From NCBI GenBank assembly GCA_002077045.2, contig KZ111152.1, positions 659,380 to 723,379 of the forward strand: a stretch of DNA of 64,000 bases. The letters run 5' to 3'. How positions within the stretch are numbered: the stretch's first letter is position 1; every line of letters starts with the position of its first letter. Origin of the DNA: Rachicladosporium sp. CCFEE 5018. Taxonomy: Eukaryota > Ascomycota > Dothideomycetes > Cladosporiales > Cladosporiaceae. Positions 43,315 through 53,038 of this stretch are shown here, piece after piece. A model generated the notes under the pieces. That model worked only from the letters and a program-made list of their open reading frames with translations, made no database searches and was not told where the DNA came from. The translations under genes and the position numbers were made by a program.

Positions 43315-43826
43315 CACTCTGGGGGCGTTGGAGGCGTTCAGGTGATGGAGGAGGGGTGTTTAGGGGGTCTTGAGGTAGCTGAATGGTCTTTCTCCATGCA
43401 TATTCGAGGTTTATTGTGCTGCTATTAGGTGCTCTGCGTAAGTCGAATCCAGCGAAAAGCTGTCCTTGAGAGAACGGTCCAATGTTTGGAGCTATGTTAC
43501 GACGGCTGTTTGACCCTGAAGCCGACCCTCGCGGGATTCTCACTGCTCTCATTTGCTACCGTCACGTACTCTGCACAAGTCAAGGCTTGAGGATGCAGCG
43601 AGGGTGAGAAGGGAATGCGAGATCTGCGCAATGAGCACGACGAAGCTCTGGAATACAAGACGACTCTCATGGAACTCTCGCGACGAGCCTATGCTTCTGT
43701 CATGCACACTGCGTAAATCAAGCTCTCGATACGGTACGAGAGTGAGCAAGGCTTCTGCATTCCTTCAGACTATGACTTTGTGGCGTTTGGACGAAGGCTC
43801 GGCTGTCGAGATGGATTCACGCTTTC
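43315..43826. other. 3' region of the RRM-like gene
   Basis: 512 bp. Short frames here shift between the two versions and show no recognisable protein. It probably includes the 3' UTR. Confidence 0.4.
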
Positions 43827-44084
43827 TTGAGCATTTACGATACCGTTCTGTCTGCTCCGTCCAGGAAGGACAAAGCCAGTTCCCTTGTCGGCGTCAAAAT
43901 CGACGTTAACATGGGTTTTGTGTCCTTCATCCCTCGCGAGGAACACATCGCGGCCATCCGCCAAGTGCTCGGGGAGGATGGCAAGCATGACCAGATCATC
44001 GCCACGATCGAGGTCCAGCAGGAGATCAGGAACTGTGCTGCCACACTCAACGATATCGAGGGCGCGATGACCTCTCGGGAGTGA
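43827..44084 (+). pseudogene. pyruvate kinase relic, version 2
   Basis: About 85 open codons without an ATG. The translation aligns by eye with the central barrel of eukaryotic pyruvate kinase: PSRKDKASSLVGV for the family's LSEKDKADL-x-FGV, then VNMGFVSFIPREEH for VDMIFASFIRR, IRQVLGEDGKHDQIIATIEVQQ for IREVLGEDGK-x-x-QIIAKIENQQ, and EGAMTSRE for DGVMVARGDLG. The catalytic Lys of IIAKIE is Thr here, and the GDLG loop is lost at the stop (44082-44084). No sequence on either side could be matched to the rest of the roughly 500-aa enzyme. It is a small, old fragment, not a gene. Confidence 0.72.
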
Positions 44085-44609
44085 GGTCTCGAGTGGATCT
44101 CTGTCTCACAGCTGCGGCGAAGGACTGCTGGGAAATCCAGTGGCAATGGTCTCGTTCGTGTGGTCTTATCGGTAAAAAGGACACTTGATCGCCTGCGGAT
44201 GGCGCCAGCGATAGTGACACCTATATCAAGGCCACCCGTGCGGTGTGCATAATAAACCGCGGGATCTCAAGGGTTCTCGTCTCGGTGCCTGGGCCTCCAT
44301 CATGCACCCTGCAGAACGTGGTTGTAAGGATTGCATTGGCAATGAGAGGCAGCCTCGTGTGCTGGCCATTCGCTCGCACAACTAATAGCTCAAGTAATAC
44401 TTGTAGCATCTGTGCAGACCCTTGGGAAGGCCAAGAGTTCACATCCCCGACAGAGCAGGCACCAAGATCGATTGCTTCTCTGTTTAGCTTTGAGCTTCGA
44501 CTCGTACCTTCCCTCGTCCCTTCAGCATTTGCAACTCGTCAAAGATCCCAGTGCTCATCACACCACCCACTCTCACCGCTATCCCTCACAAACTCACCAC
44601 ACCGCCACA
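44085..44609. other. intergenic region
   Basis: 525 bp with no coding sequence assigned; the last 100 bp before 44610 are C/A/T-rich like a fungal leader. Confidence 0.4.
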
Positions 44610-44842
44610 ATGTCCTTCCCGATGGAAGACTACGGTATCCTCGCCGATAGCACGTTCGAGCTGCCTGAGCTCGCACACCCGGTCGGCGTCCATGTCGAGC
44701 CGACCGTGACTACTACTACGAGCGCTCCATGCGCGAACCTGCGGAGCTGAAGGCTGCTGGGGAGCAGGACATCAAGTGGCCGGAGCATAGGTTGGTGCAT
44801 GTTAAGTTGGGGAAGTTGACGGAGGCTTGCGGTATGTTCTGA
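44610..44842 (+). pseudogene. small frameshifted reading frame, version 2, function unknown
   Basis: ATG 44610 begins MSFPMEDYGILADSTFELPE and runs 46 codons to TGA 44748-44750. An overlapping shifted frame continues as DRDYYYERSMREPAELKAAG through EHRLVHVKLGKLTEA to TGA 44840-44842. Read across the shift it would be a protein of about 77 aa. The same arrangement is present at 52315-52547, so the shift predates the split of the two versions. I do not recognise the family. It could be a relic, or a gene with a boundary I have misread. Confidence 0.45.
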
Positions 44843-45331
44843 GGATGCTTGGGAGGAGAATGCAGGAGTGGTGCTGACCGTGGGGATGTAGAGAGGAAAC
44901 TTTGAGCGTACAAAAGGACTGATGTCTTGGACTCTGAGGCCGTGGTAAGTAGACCAGAGGAGATGTAAAGGGACTGATTACTGGTGTTGACGAATCGCAG
45001 ATGAATGACAGGTGTCAACTCGGAACGTAAGCTGCGAAAAGAAGTGTGGGAGAATTGAGGTGGACGTTACACTGGCTGTAATGAGATGGCAGGTGTCTAC
45101 CAAGCCAGCAGAGCACCCACTCCACATCTTTGAACTCGAACCATGCACCTGTAGCAGTCCCATCTTCAAGCATCATGTCATTGTAGACGCTCTAGAGACA
45201 TCGCCCAGTTTGCACCTTCTTCCAACCTCGGCTTCGCACTCTCTAGTCTTCAACCTCCTACATCCCGCCTCCCCTCATCTCCCGTTTGTTCAAGTCTTGA
45301 TATTGCGCAGAGATCGATCGGAGCGAGACGC
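44843..45331. other. intergenic region
   Basis: 489 bp between the small frame and the RPS30 stop, convergent. Nothing recognised; likely 3' UTRs. Confidence 0.4.
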
Positions 45332-45447
45332 TTATGCAGCTCCCGGATTGGGGTTCATCTTCCTCTTACCGCCGGTCATGGTGACGTTTACGAAGCGGCG
45401 GGTATAAGTGATGCGCTTCTTCGCGCGTCCCTTGGGCGTCTTCTTCT
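45332..45447 (-). CDS. RPS30: 40S ribosomal protein eS30, version 2, C-terminal part at contig edge
   Basis: Minus-strand frame from the contig end to TAA at 45334-45332, encoding KKTPKGRAKKRITYTRRF followed by VNVTMTGGKRKMNPNPGAA. This is the C-terminal two thirds of eS30. Exon 1 and the start of exon 2 are lost at the gap. The complete gene is at 53039-53369. Confidence 0.92.
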
Positions 45448-45547
45448 NNNNNNNNNNNNNNNNNNNNNNNNNNNNNNNNNNNNNNNNNNNNNNNNNNNNN
45501 NNNNNNNNNNNNNNNNNNNNNNNNNNNNNNNNNNNNNNNNNNNNNNN
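45448..45547. other. assembly gap, 100 N
   Basis: Exactly 100 undetermined bases. The left side corresponds to 53154 of contig 4 and the right side restarts at the equivalent of 25018 of contig 2. Confidence 0.97.
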
Positions 45548-45912
45548 CACAGCACTCACTCCACGCCAACACCATCCTTCGACGATCTCGCATGGGCTCT
45601 TCCACCCACTGACCTCCGACATTGTTACACTCACTCACTGTCAGCCCGTCTGCTCAAAGGAGCAAAACCTCTCGTCATGGCGGAGTCCACCGCAAACGCA
45701 GATCAGCCTGCTCCACCTGCACCCCCAACGATCGTGGTCGAGGGCCCTGCCGGTGATGGCGAGGCGCATCAAGCTTCGTCCACCTCTCCCTCAACAGCAG
45801 TAGCTGAGTCGTCGACATATGAATTTCCCGATTGTATCATCGCCTCTAGCAATCGCTACACTGACCTGCGCCCATACTGCGATCGCATCTGGGCCGCTCG
45901 ACCGGAATACTG
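45548..45912. repeat. 365-bp overlap with the end of contig 2
   Basis: Identical, as far as I could compare by eye, to 25018-25382, including variants that differ in contig 3: CCCGTCTGC, AAAACCTCTCG, GTCGAGGGC, CCACCTCTC and GAGTCGTCGAC. This marks contigs 2 and 4 as the same haplotype. Confidence 0.88.
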
Positions 45913-48900
45913 GGGTGAGGTCCTGCCCTGGGACTTCCCCAAAACCGGCATCAAGGATGACGAGGAGGTTTTCCTCCGCCAACACTTCGACCAGACTGAA
46001 ATCCACATGCAAGGTGGCGCTCACGGTGCTGGTCTAGGCTTCCGTTTCCTTGGCCAAGTCTGGTGGAGCATTGCTTTATACAACGCTGAGACTCGTGCCC
46101 CTGCTATTGCTACTGCTTGGTGGAAGCAAGAGGAGCATTCGAGCTGGCGCAAGAACCCCAAGATGCTTGCTGCCATTTGCAGCAGAGATGCCAACCCTGA
46201 GACGTTCTTTCAGCCCGCGGAGTTGGAGATGTATGGTCCAAACCTTCGTCTCCAGGCGGTTCGTCACATTCAGTACCAGCTTCGGGAGATGGAGGATGCA
46301 GAAGGTCTCCATGCCCCGCGCGATGTCTCAGATGCAGAGGCGAAGTTAGAGTCGGCAGAGATCAAGACCAACTCAGCTGCGACAAGCGCGCCTCGTACCG
46401 ACAGCCTCCCATCCACTGCTGATGTCGAAACTGCGCTCTCCAACAAGGAGAACGCACAAGTACGGGTCGGCAATGCGCAAGGTAACAAGGCCCAGAAGGC
46501 CTCGGTCAACCCTGCCACGGGCGGCAATGCTGGCTCGCGTGTCAACGGGGTGGACTATTTCATAACTCACGTTCCAGTGAAGCATGAGCGCATTCGAGTC
46601 AACGGAAAGACTCGGCCTACCAGCAGTGACAAGGGCAGTCATGCAGGCAAGCAAGCCTACAGCGAGCCACAACACAACGGTCCGGCGTTGTACGATCCGG
46701 AGAGAAACGCCTTCGAGCCTGTACAGCCAAGCAATCCAATGATTGGCCGTCAGTACCAGCAAAATGACCAGAACATACCGCCTATGCGTATGGGGTCTGG
46801 CTACAATGCTGGCATTGGTGCTAGTAGTGCATATGCTTCTGGTGGCTTGCAGCCAGTTCCGCTCCATCTCATGGGTCAGGGCGGGTTCCCTACCAACCAG
46901 TACGGTGGCTACCAGAATCAGAACCAGTTTAGTCAAGTTCCGGGTGGCAACGCAATCTACGCGCTGAGCCGGCAAGATGCTCGCTACTACCAGAACGATG
47001 TCTATGGGCAGCAAGCTCCCTCTGTTCCACCTCGTTACATCGACACGGCAACGCCATCTGACTTCGGTGAGAACTCCAGCAGGCGTGGCGGCGGCAAGAG
47101 GCATGCAAGTCAGACCTCACGTGGTGGTGGTGGTCCCCGTAACTTTACGCGCGGTCGTGGGCGGGCTGGCAGCGACCGGCACTCGTCATACGACAGCAAC
47201 TTCAATGGTGTTCGTAACGTCAGCATGCCTTACAGCGATAACCCGGGCCCGCACGCACTTGACAAGAACCGCCAGCCGAGCCGGGGTGCCGATAATGACT
47301 GGTGGAATGGACCTGTGAGGCCCGACTACGAGACTTTCGGCGCACCGGGGCTTGGCTACAACATACTACCCACGCATACTCAGTCGTCGCCGCGCATTCA
47401 GCGGTACAATATCCGCACTACTAGCGAGGACTACAGTGTGGGCGGACAGCCATATTATCCTCAGGCGCAACACAATGCTGATCCTCGAACACCGCAAGAT
47501 CTACTGGAGTCTGGCCTTCTGTGTGGAGAGAAGGCACCTGCTCCAGGCTTCGGTATCACCTCAACATCTATTGGGACTGCTTGTCGGCACGTAATAGATT
47601 TGGCTGTCTTCAACATTCCCCCATCTTACAGTGACGAGGAGATCTTGATGGCCGTCAAAACAATGGGTAAGGTGACCCCCGCGACGATCAGCCGCAAGCT
47701 GGGCGCCTCCCACATACTGGAGGCTGTACGCAGAGATCACGTCTTTCTGACCCTGCACTCGCACCTCGACGCACTTACCATCTTCGAGCGCGCGGACCAG
47801 CTCCATCTCAGAGGTCAAGCCCTCTCAGTCCGAGTGCCCAAGCGGTACTTTGATATCAAGGACAGGTTTTTTGTCAAATCGCAGCCCGATATGCATGCCT
47901 CTGGTTCGCTGGAAGCATATTACCAGTGGCGCAGGAATCAGGGTGTCCTGCCTGGCACTCAGGGGAACCTCGTCTCGACTTATGACGCCAGCAGCTCGTC
48001 GATACAGCGCAAGCCGAGCTATGCTATACCACCAGTCCCAACCATAAGCGAGGCAGATAATGTCCCTCTGTCAACAGTCCATTCCGAGAATACCACGCCG
48101 GCACCCTCGGGTACTACGACGCCTAGGAAGTCCAAGCCGAAGAAAGACAGGAAGGCCAACAAGGCTCCTCGGGAAGCTGAGAACGCCACTAAAGGCGCTG
48201 AAGCTGGTGCGCCGCAGACTATGGAGGCGATATCCGCGTCCGGTTCGACCTCGCAAGTGAAGATCGAGAACGCGAGTACCGCCGCGAGTGAAGTCATTGG
48301 CGTGCAGAATACTGAAGTGAAGTCTTCGGATGCGGCTAAGCTTGAGCCTCGTGTGATCACGGATACCAGCAACAACAACAACACGAAGCAGCATTCAGAC
48401 ACTACTTTACAGTCATCACCGACCGCTGTTCATCAACCCATCGATCCTTACATTGCCTCGATCGATCCCTCGCTTGCGCCAGCGGCATCTACCCTGATGC
48501 CAGTGGCACATCCTGCTCTACCTACTCCGGCGACAGTGACTGACACTGCAGCGAGCGGCACGGATGAGATCACATCCAAGAAGGACGTTCAGCTTGAGGA
48601 CACCGAGGCTCGCAAGGCAGCTTCCGCAGAGCCAGACACCATAGACGACAGCTTCCACACTGCGCAAAACTCGCCGCCTGCATCAGCGACGCGGAACGAA
48701 GCAGACCTCACCGTCAATTCGGAGAAGGCTGTGCAGAGCGAAGGTATGGCATCCAAAGAGACGAGCAAGACCTCACTCGAGCCGACTCCATCGCCGACAC
48801 CCGCAGCTGTACGCAAGGTTTCGGGCACGAGCAAGCGCAATGCGAGTTTTAGCGGATCGATTCCAGCTATCCCCAAGAACGATATCAAACTGCAGAAGTC

Positions 48901-51019
48901 CTCGAGCGCTGGTCAGCAGAAATCAATTACTGCGCAAGATGTCAAGCGCGAGGCCACTCGCCTCAAGCCTGCTACAGCCAATGAAGAGGTCAGCAGCGTC
49001 GGATCCACCGAGGTGGGTCCTGTTCCAACATCGACTACTTCCGTTCCGCCTACGCCCTCCTACGAGACTGCGCCGAGTACTCCTGCATTTCCGGATACTC
49101 AGACCACAGCTGCAGACGTGAAGAAATCAAAGAATGAGGCTCGGTCAAATGCTAATATGGCGAAGATGGTCACCACTCATGATAACGTGAAGAAACCCGA
49201 CGTGGAGAAGACTGCTCTCGTGAAACCATCTGCTGTAGCGGAGAAGACGGACGTCGTGAATCAGACCGCTGACGTGGAGAAGATTACCGTGGAGAAAGTT
49301 GTGGCAGATGGAACTGTAGGAGAGGAGGTTACGGCAGCAGAAGCTGCGGTCGAGAAGGCTGCGGTCGAGAAGGCTGCGGTCGAGAAGGCTGCGGTCGAGA
49401 AGGCTGCGGTCGAGAAGGCTGTCGTGGAGAAGGCTGCGGTGGAGAAGGCTGTCGTGGAGAAGGCTGCAGCGGCGGAGAAGCGCAAAGGACCTAGCCAGAC
49501 CGAGTCGCTTAGCATGTTTGGCAAGAAGATCAAGCCAGCCAAGCAGAAGAAGCCGGCGAAGGGCAAGGCATCGATCCGAGGGAAGCCTGCCGAGCTTAGT
49601 GTCGATGTGGACTTGGCGAACAGTCGTGAGGCTGCGCATGCTAGCATCGCCAGCACCCCGACACTCAAAGGGGATGACTCACCTGAGCAGGCAAAGACAA
49701 ATGCAGCGAAGGAGACTAAGGAGGTGGAGTCTTCGAGCACCAACAAGCAAGGCAAGAAGGCGACCGCTACGAATACTGGCGGGGCTAAGGGACAGGATGC
49801 CAGTGCGCCCTCAGCGTCGAACTTGCCACGGAAGCAGAGCATCGCTGCTGATCTTGCCGACAACGTGGGCAAGTATCTCGGTCTCGGCAGCTTTCTCAGC
49901 AAAGGCAAATCAGCCACCAATGTCGATTTCGGCACCAGCGCGGCTTCCCCACTGCCTACCAAATCGACGAATGCTGCACCAGTCGCCAAGATGGTGGCCG
50001 AGAAGCCCGCGTCCACTACCACTGCAGCTCCGCAAGTCAGCGAATTCAGCACTCTTCTGCAGGTTCAGGACTTCGACTCCCCATCAACGACCACCAAGAG
50101 TCCCGGTCAGATCGTCTACACTCCCGAATCGAGTCCTGAGGACATCACAATGGGCCTAGGAGTGTCTATGGCAGGTGCTAGCAGCAGTGGCCTGGCCGCC
50201 GCTCCGTCACCCGCCCAGATCGAGAGCATTGACGCTCCTCCCAGCTCGAGCAAGAAGTCCAAGAAGAAGAAAAAGAGCAAAGGTAAGGGGAAAGCCAAGG
50301 CTACCGCGCAGTTGGAGCCGACAGTCGACGACACAGACGCAGAAGACGAGCCGCTGCCCAAGGGCTTCGCACTCAACGACAACACAGACTGGACGCAGCT
50401 CGACCGTGATGTGGCGCTGTTCGTTACCCGCTCCTACAGTACAGACGAAGGCTCGGCATCTACCTTAGTGCGTAAGCCAAGCAAGTCTGCCGGCGAGAAA
50501 GCTCGCGAGGCCATCGCTGCTAGATCCGCAAGCTCGTCTGGCGCCAATGTCGTTACTGCGCCACACCCGCGTAACCTACGTCTGAAGCGCGCGACGCGGA
50601 ACGAGTCGCCAAACTCCGCCTCTTCCACATCATCCTCCGAGCCCGCTCGTGCAGCTTCCCCACCACCCGTGAAGCAACCTGATCGCGCGAGACTTCTACG
50701 CGAGCAGAATAAATACCTAATCTTAGTAGGCGCAGACCCCGTCAAGCTGAAGCGTCAACAAGAACTCCAGGAAGCCAAGCTCTCCATTCCGGGTTTTGGG
50801 GATCACAGCAGGATTAATGCGATTGACGATGAGGTGGCGCATAGAGGTCCCGAAGAGCGGAAGAAGTTCCATGATGCGATGTGGGCGATTGAGAAGCCTT
50901 GGGAGGGGTCCAGTAGTGAGAGTATGGATAGTGAGGATGAGGCTGTGGCGAGAGTGCTTGGGGAGATTCAGGAGAAAGGGAGGGTGCTTGGGGAGGTTAG
51001 TGAGGGAGATGAGGAGTAG
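45677..51019 (+). CDS. large low-complexity protein with RRM-like domain, version 1 (complete)
   Basis: Single exon, 1,780 aa, ATG 45677 to TAG 51017-51019. Domain order as in version 2: globular N-terminal region (about residues 47-225), Gly/Arg-rich stretch near 470-505, RRM-like region near 636-722 (DLAVFNIPPSYSDEEI, with Tyr for Cys), long Ala/Ser/Lys-rich region, poly-Lys near 1525, helical C terminus. The 26 extra residues come from five more VEKA units (49343-49462) and one Lys codon near 49295. Substitutions between versions are frequent for an exonic sequence but never break the frame, and the RRM-like core is better conserved than the linker. The frame survives over 5.3 kb in both versions, which argues for a working protein despite the lack of a named family. 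Confidence 0.82.
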   Translation: MAESTANADQPAPPAPPTIVVEGPAGDGEAHQASSTSPSTAVAESSTYEFPDCIIASSNRYTDLRPYCDRIWAARPEYWGEVLPWDFPKTGIKDDEEVFLRQHFDQTEIHMQGGAHGAGLGFRFLGQVWWSIALYNAETRAPAIATAWWKQEEHSSWRKNPKMLAAICSRDANPETFFQPAELEMYGPNLRLQAVRHIQYQLREMEDAEGLHAPRDVSDAEAKLESAEIKTNSAATSAPRTDSLPSTADVETALSNKENAQVRVGNAQGNKAQKASVNPATGGNAGSRVNGVDYFITHVPVKHERIRVNGKTRPTSSDKGSHAGKQAYSEPQHNGPALYDPERNAFEPVQPSNPMIGRQYQQNDQNIPPMRMGSGYNAGIGASSAYASGGLQPVPLHLMGQGGFPTNQYGGYQNQNQFSQVPGGNAIYALSRQDARYYQNDVYGQQAPSVPPRYIDTATPSDFGENSSRRGGGKRHASQTSRGGGGPRNFTRGRGRAGSDRHSSYDSNFNGVRNVSMPYSDNPGPHALDKNRQPSRGADNDWWNGPVRPDYETFGAPGLGYNILPTHTQSSPRIQRYNIRTTSEDYSVGGQPYYPQAQHNADPRTPQDLLESGLLCGEKAPAPGFGITSTSIGTACRHVIDLAVFNIPPSYSDEEILMAVKTMGKVTPATISRKLGASHILEAVRRDHVFLTLHSHLDALTIFERADQLHLRGQALSVRVPKRYFDIKDRFFVKSQPDMHASGSLEAYYQWRRNQGVLPGTQGNLVSTYDASSSSIQRKPSYAIPPVPTISEADNVPLSTVHSENTTPAPSGTTTPRKSKPKKDRKANKAPREAENATKGAEAGAPQTMEAISASGSTSQVKIENASTAASEVIGVQNTEVKSSDAAKLEPRVITDTSNNNNTKQHSDTTLQSSPTAVHQPIDPYIASIDPSLAPAASTLMPVAHPALPTPATVTDTAASGTDEITSKKDVQLEDTEARKAASAEPDTIDDSFHTAQNSPPASATRNEADLTVNSEKAVQSEGMASKETSKTSLEPTPSPTPAAVRKVSGTSKRNASFSGSIPAIPKNDIKLQKSSSAGQQKSITAQDVKREATRLKPATANEEVSSVGSTEVGPVPTSTTSVPPTPSYETAPSTPAFPDTQTTAADVKKSKNEARSNANMAKMVTTHDNVKKPDVEKTALVKPSAVAEKTDVVNQTADVEKITVEKVVADGTVGEEVTAAEAAVEKAAVEKAAVEKAAVEKAAVEKAVVEKAAVEKAVVEKAAAAEKRKGPSQTESLSMFGKKIKPAKQKKPAKGKASIRGKPAELSVDVDLANSREAAHASIASTPTLKGDDSPEQAKTNAAKETKEVESSSTNKQGKKATATNTGGAKGQDASAPSASNLPRKQSIAADLADNVGKYLGLGSFLSKGKSATNVDFGTSAASPLPTKSTNAAPVAKMVAEKPASTTTAAPQVSEFSTLLQVQDFDSPSTTTKSPGQIVYTPESSPEDITMGLGVSMAGASSSGLAAAPSPAQIESIDAPPSSSKKSKKKKKSKGKGKAKATAQLEPTVDDTDAEDEPLPKGFALNDNTDWTQLDRDVALFVTRSYSTDEGSASTLVRKPSKSAGEKAREAIAARSASSSGANVVTAPHPRNLRLKRATRNESPNSASSTSSSEPARAASPPPVKQPDRARLLREQNKYLILVGADPVKLKRQQELQEAKLSIPGFGDHSRINAIDDEVAHRGPEERKKFHDAMWAIEKPWEGSSSESMDSEDEAVARVLGEIQEKGRVLGEVSEGDEE
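49343..49462 (+). repeat. 15-bp coding minisatellite, eight units
   Basis: Eight in-frame units, the first five being GCTGCGGTCGAGAAG and the last three variants with GTCGTG or GCGGTG, encoding (A-A/V-V-E-K) pentapeptides. The other haplotype has three units at 41713-41757. Confidence 0.92.
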
Positions 51020-51531
51020 TACTCTGGGGGCGTTGGAGGCGTTCAGGTGATGGAGGAGGGGTGTTTAGGGGGTCTTGAGGTAGCTGAATGGTGTTTCTCC
51101 ATGCATATTCGAGGTTTATTGTGCTGCTATCAGGTGCTCTGCGTAAGTCGAATCCAGCGAAAAGCTGTCCTTGAGAGAACGGTCCAATGTTTGGAGCTAT
51201 ATTACGACGGTTGTTTGATCCTGAAGCCGACCCTCGCAGGATTTTCACTGCTCTCATTTACTACCGTCACGTACTCTGCACAAGTCAAGGCTTGAGGCTG
51301 CAGCGAGGGTGAGAAGGGAATGCGAGATCTGCGCAATGAGCACGACGAAGCTCTGGAATACAAGACGACTCTCATGACACTCTCGCGACGAGCCTATGCT
51401 TCTGTCATGCACACTGCGTATGTCAAGCTCTCGATACGGTACGAGAGTGAGCAAGGCTTCTGCATTCCTTCAGACTATGACTTTGTGGCGTTTGGACGAA
51501 GGCTCGGCTGTCGAGATGGATTCACACTTTC
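51020..51531. other. 3' region of the RRM-like gene, version 1
   Basis: 512 bp equivalent of 43315-43826; no recognisable coding sequence. Confidence 0.4.
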
Positions 51532-51789
51532 TTGAGCATTTACGATACCGTTCTGTCTGCTCCGTCCGAGAAGGACAAAGCCAGTTCCCTTGTCGGCGTC
51601 GAAATCGACGTTAACATGGTTTTTGTGTCCTTCATCCCTCGCGAGGAACACATCGCGGCCATCCGCCAAGTGCTCGGCGAGGATGGCAAGTATGACCAGA
51701 TCATCGCCACGATCGAGGTCCAGCAGGGGATCAGGAACTGTGCTGCCACACTCAACGATATCGAGGGCGTGATGACCTCTCGGGTGTGA
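51532..51789 (+). pseudogene. pyruvate kinase relic, version 1
   Basis: Same fragment as 43827-44084, closer to the functional enzyme: PSEKDKASSLVGV, VNMVFVSFIPREEH, IRQVLGEDGKYDQIIATIEV, QQGIRN and EGVMTSR. The catalytic Lys position is Thr (IIATIE for IIAKIE), and a stop follows at 51787-51789 where the Mg-binding GDLG loop should be. The frame begins at a TTG without an ATG. The fragment is shared by both haplotypes and is therefore older than their split. Confidence 0.75.
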
Positions 51790-52314
51790 GGTCTCGAGTG
51801 GATCTCTGTCTCACAGCTGCGGCGAAGGACTGCGGGAAAATCCAGTGGCAATGGCCTCGTTCGTGTGGTCTTATCGGTAAAAAGGACACTTGATCGCCTA
51901 CGGATGGCGCCAGCGATAGTGACACCTATATCAAGGCCACCCGTGCGGTGTGCATAATAAACCCCGGGATCTCAAGGGTTCTCGTCTCGGTGCCTGGGCC
52001 TCCATCATGCACCCTGCAGAACGTGGTTGTAAGGACTGCATTGGCAATGAGAGGCTACCTCGTGTGCTGACCATTCGCTCGCACAACTAATAGCTCAAGT
52101 AATACTTGTAGCATCTGTGCAGACCCTTGGGAAGGCCAAGAGTTCACATCCCCGACAGAGCAGACACCAAGATCGATTGCTTCTCTATTTAGCTTTGAGC
52201 TTCGACTCGTACCTTCCCTCGTCCCTTCAGCATTTGCAACTCGTCAAAGATCCCAGTGCTCATCACACCACCCACTCTCACCGCTATCCCTCACAAACTC
52301 ATTACACCGCCACA
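51790..52314. other. intergenic region, version 1
   Basis: 525 bp equivalent of 44085-44609; nothing assigned. Confidence 0.4.
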
Positions 52315-52547
52315 ATGTCCTTCCCGATGGAAGACTACGGTATCCTCGCCGATGGCGCGTTCGAGCTGCCTGAGCTCGCACACCCGGTCGGCGTCCATGT
52401 CGAGCCGACCGTGACTACTACTACGAGCGCTCCATGCGCGAAATTGCGAAGCTGAAGGCTGCTGGGGAGCCGGACATCAAGTTGCCGGAGCATAGGTTGG
52501 TGCCTGTTAAGTTGGGGAAGTTGACGGAGGCTCGCGATGTGTTCTGA
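52315..52547 (+). pseudogene. small frameshifted reading frame, version 1, function unknown
   Basis: ATG 52315 (MSFPMEDYGILADGAFELPE) runs 46 codons to TGA 52453-52455. The shifted frame DRDYYYERSMREIAKLKAAG through EHRLVPVKLGKLTEARDVF ends at TGA 52545-52547. Both frames have the look of real coding sequence (hydrophilic, helix-forming, with codon-3 changes between versions), but they are in different phases with no intron signals between them. Family not recognised. Confidence 0.45.
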
Positions 52548-53038
52548 GGATGCTTGGGAGGAGAATGCAGGAGTGGTGCTGACGGTGGGGATGTAGAGAG
52601 GAAACTCTGAGCGTACAAAAGGACCGATGTCTTGGACTCTGAGGCCATAGAAAGTAGACCAGAGGAGATGTAAAGGGATTGATTACTGGTGTTGACGAAT
52701 CGCAGATGAATGAGACAGGTGTCAACTCGGAACGTAAGCTGCGAAAGGAAGTGTGGGAGAATTGAGGTGGACGTTAAACTGGCTGTAATGAGATGGCAGG
52801 TGTCTACCAAGCCAGCAGAGCACCCACTCCACATCTTTGAACTCGAACCATGCACCTGTAGCAGTCCCATCTTCAAGCATCATGTCATTGTAGACGCTCT
52901 AGAGACATCGCCCACTTTGCACCTTCTTCCAACCTCGGCTTCGCACTCTCTAGTCTTCAACCTCCTACATCCCGCCTCCCCTCATCTCCCGTTTGTTCAA
53001 GTCTTGGTATTGCGCAGAGATCGATCGGAGCGAAACGC
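52548..53038. other. convergent 3' intergenic region
   Basis: 491 bp, equivalent of 44843-45331. Nothing assigned. Confidence 0.4.

Larger units (their letters stand above)
25483..45447. repeat. contig 3, haplotype version 2 of the repeated gene block
   Basis: A 19,965-bp contig co-linear with 12813-25382 followed by 45913-53154. Offsets to version 1 are 12,670 at the aminotransferase, about 12,905 from the PPR gene onward, the shift arising mainly from an insertion in P450 intron 1. Offset to contig 4 is 7,627 at the RRM-like start and 7,707 at the RPS30 end. It ends inside RPS30 at the equivalent of 53154. Confidence 0.9.

Noticed and set aside
49261..50052. 263-codon minus-strand frame opposite the VEKA repeat
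   Set aside because: Antisense shadow of the Ala/Lys/Glu-rich coding region; the repeated FSTAA pattern is the reverse complement of the repeat.
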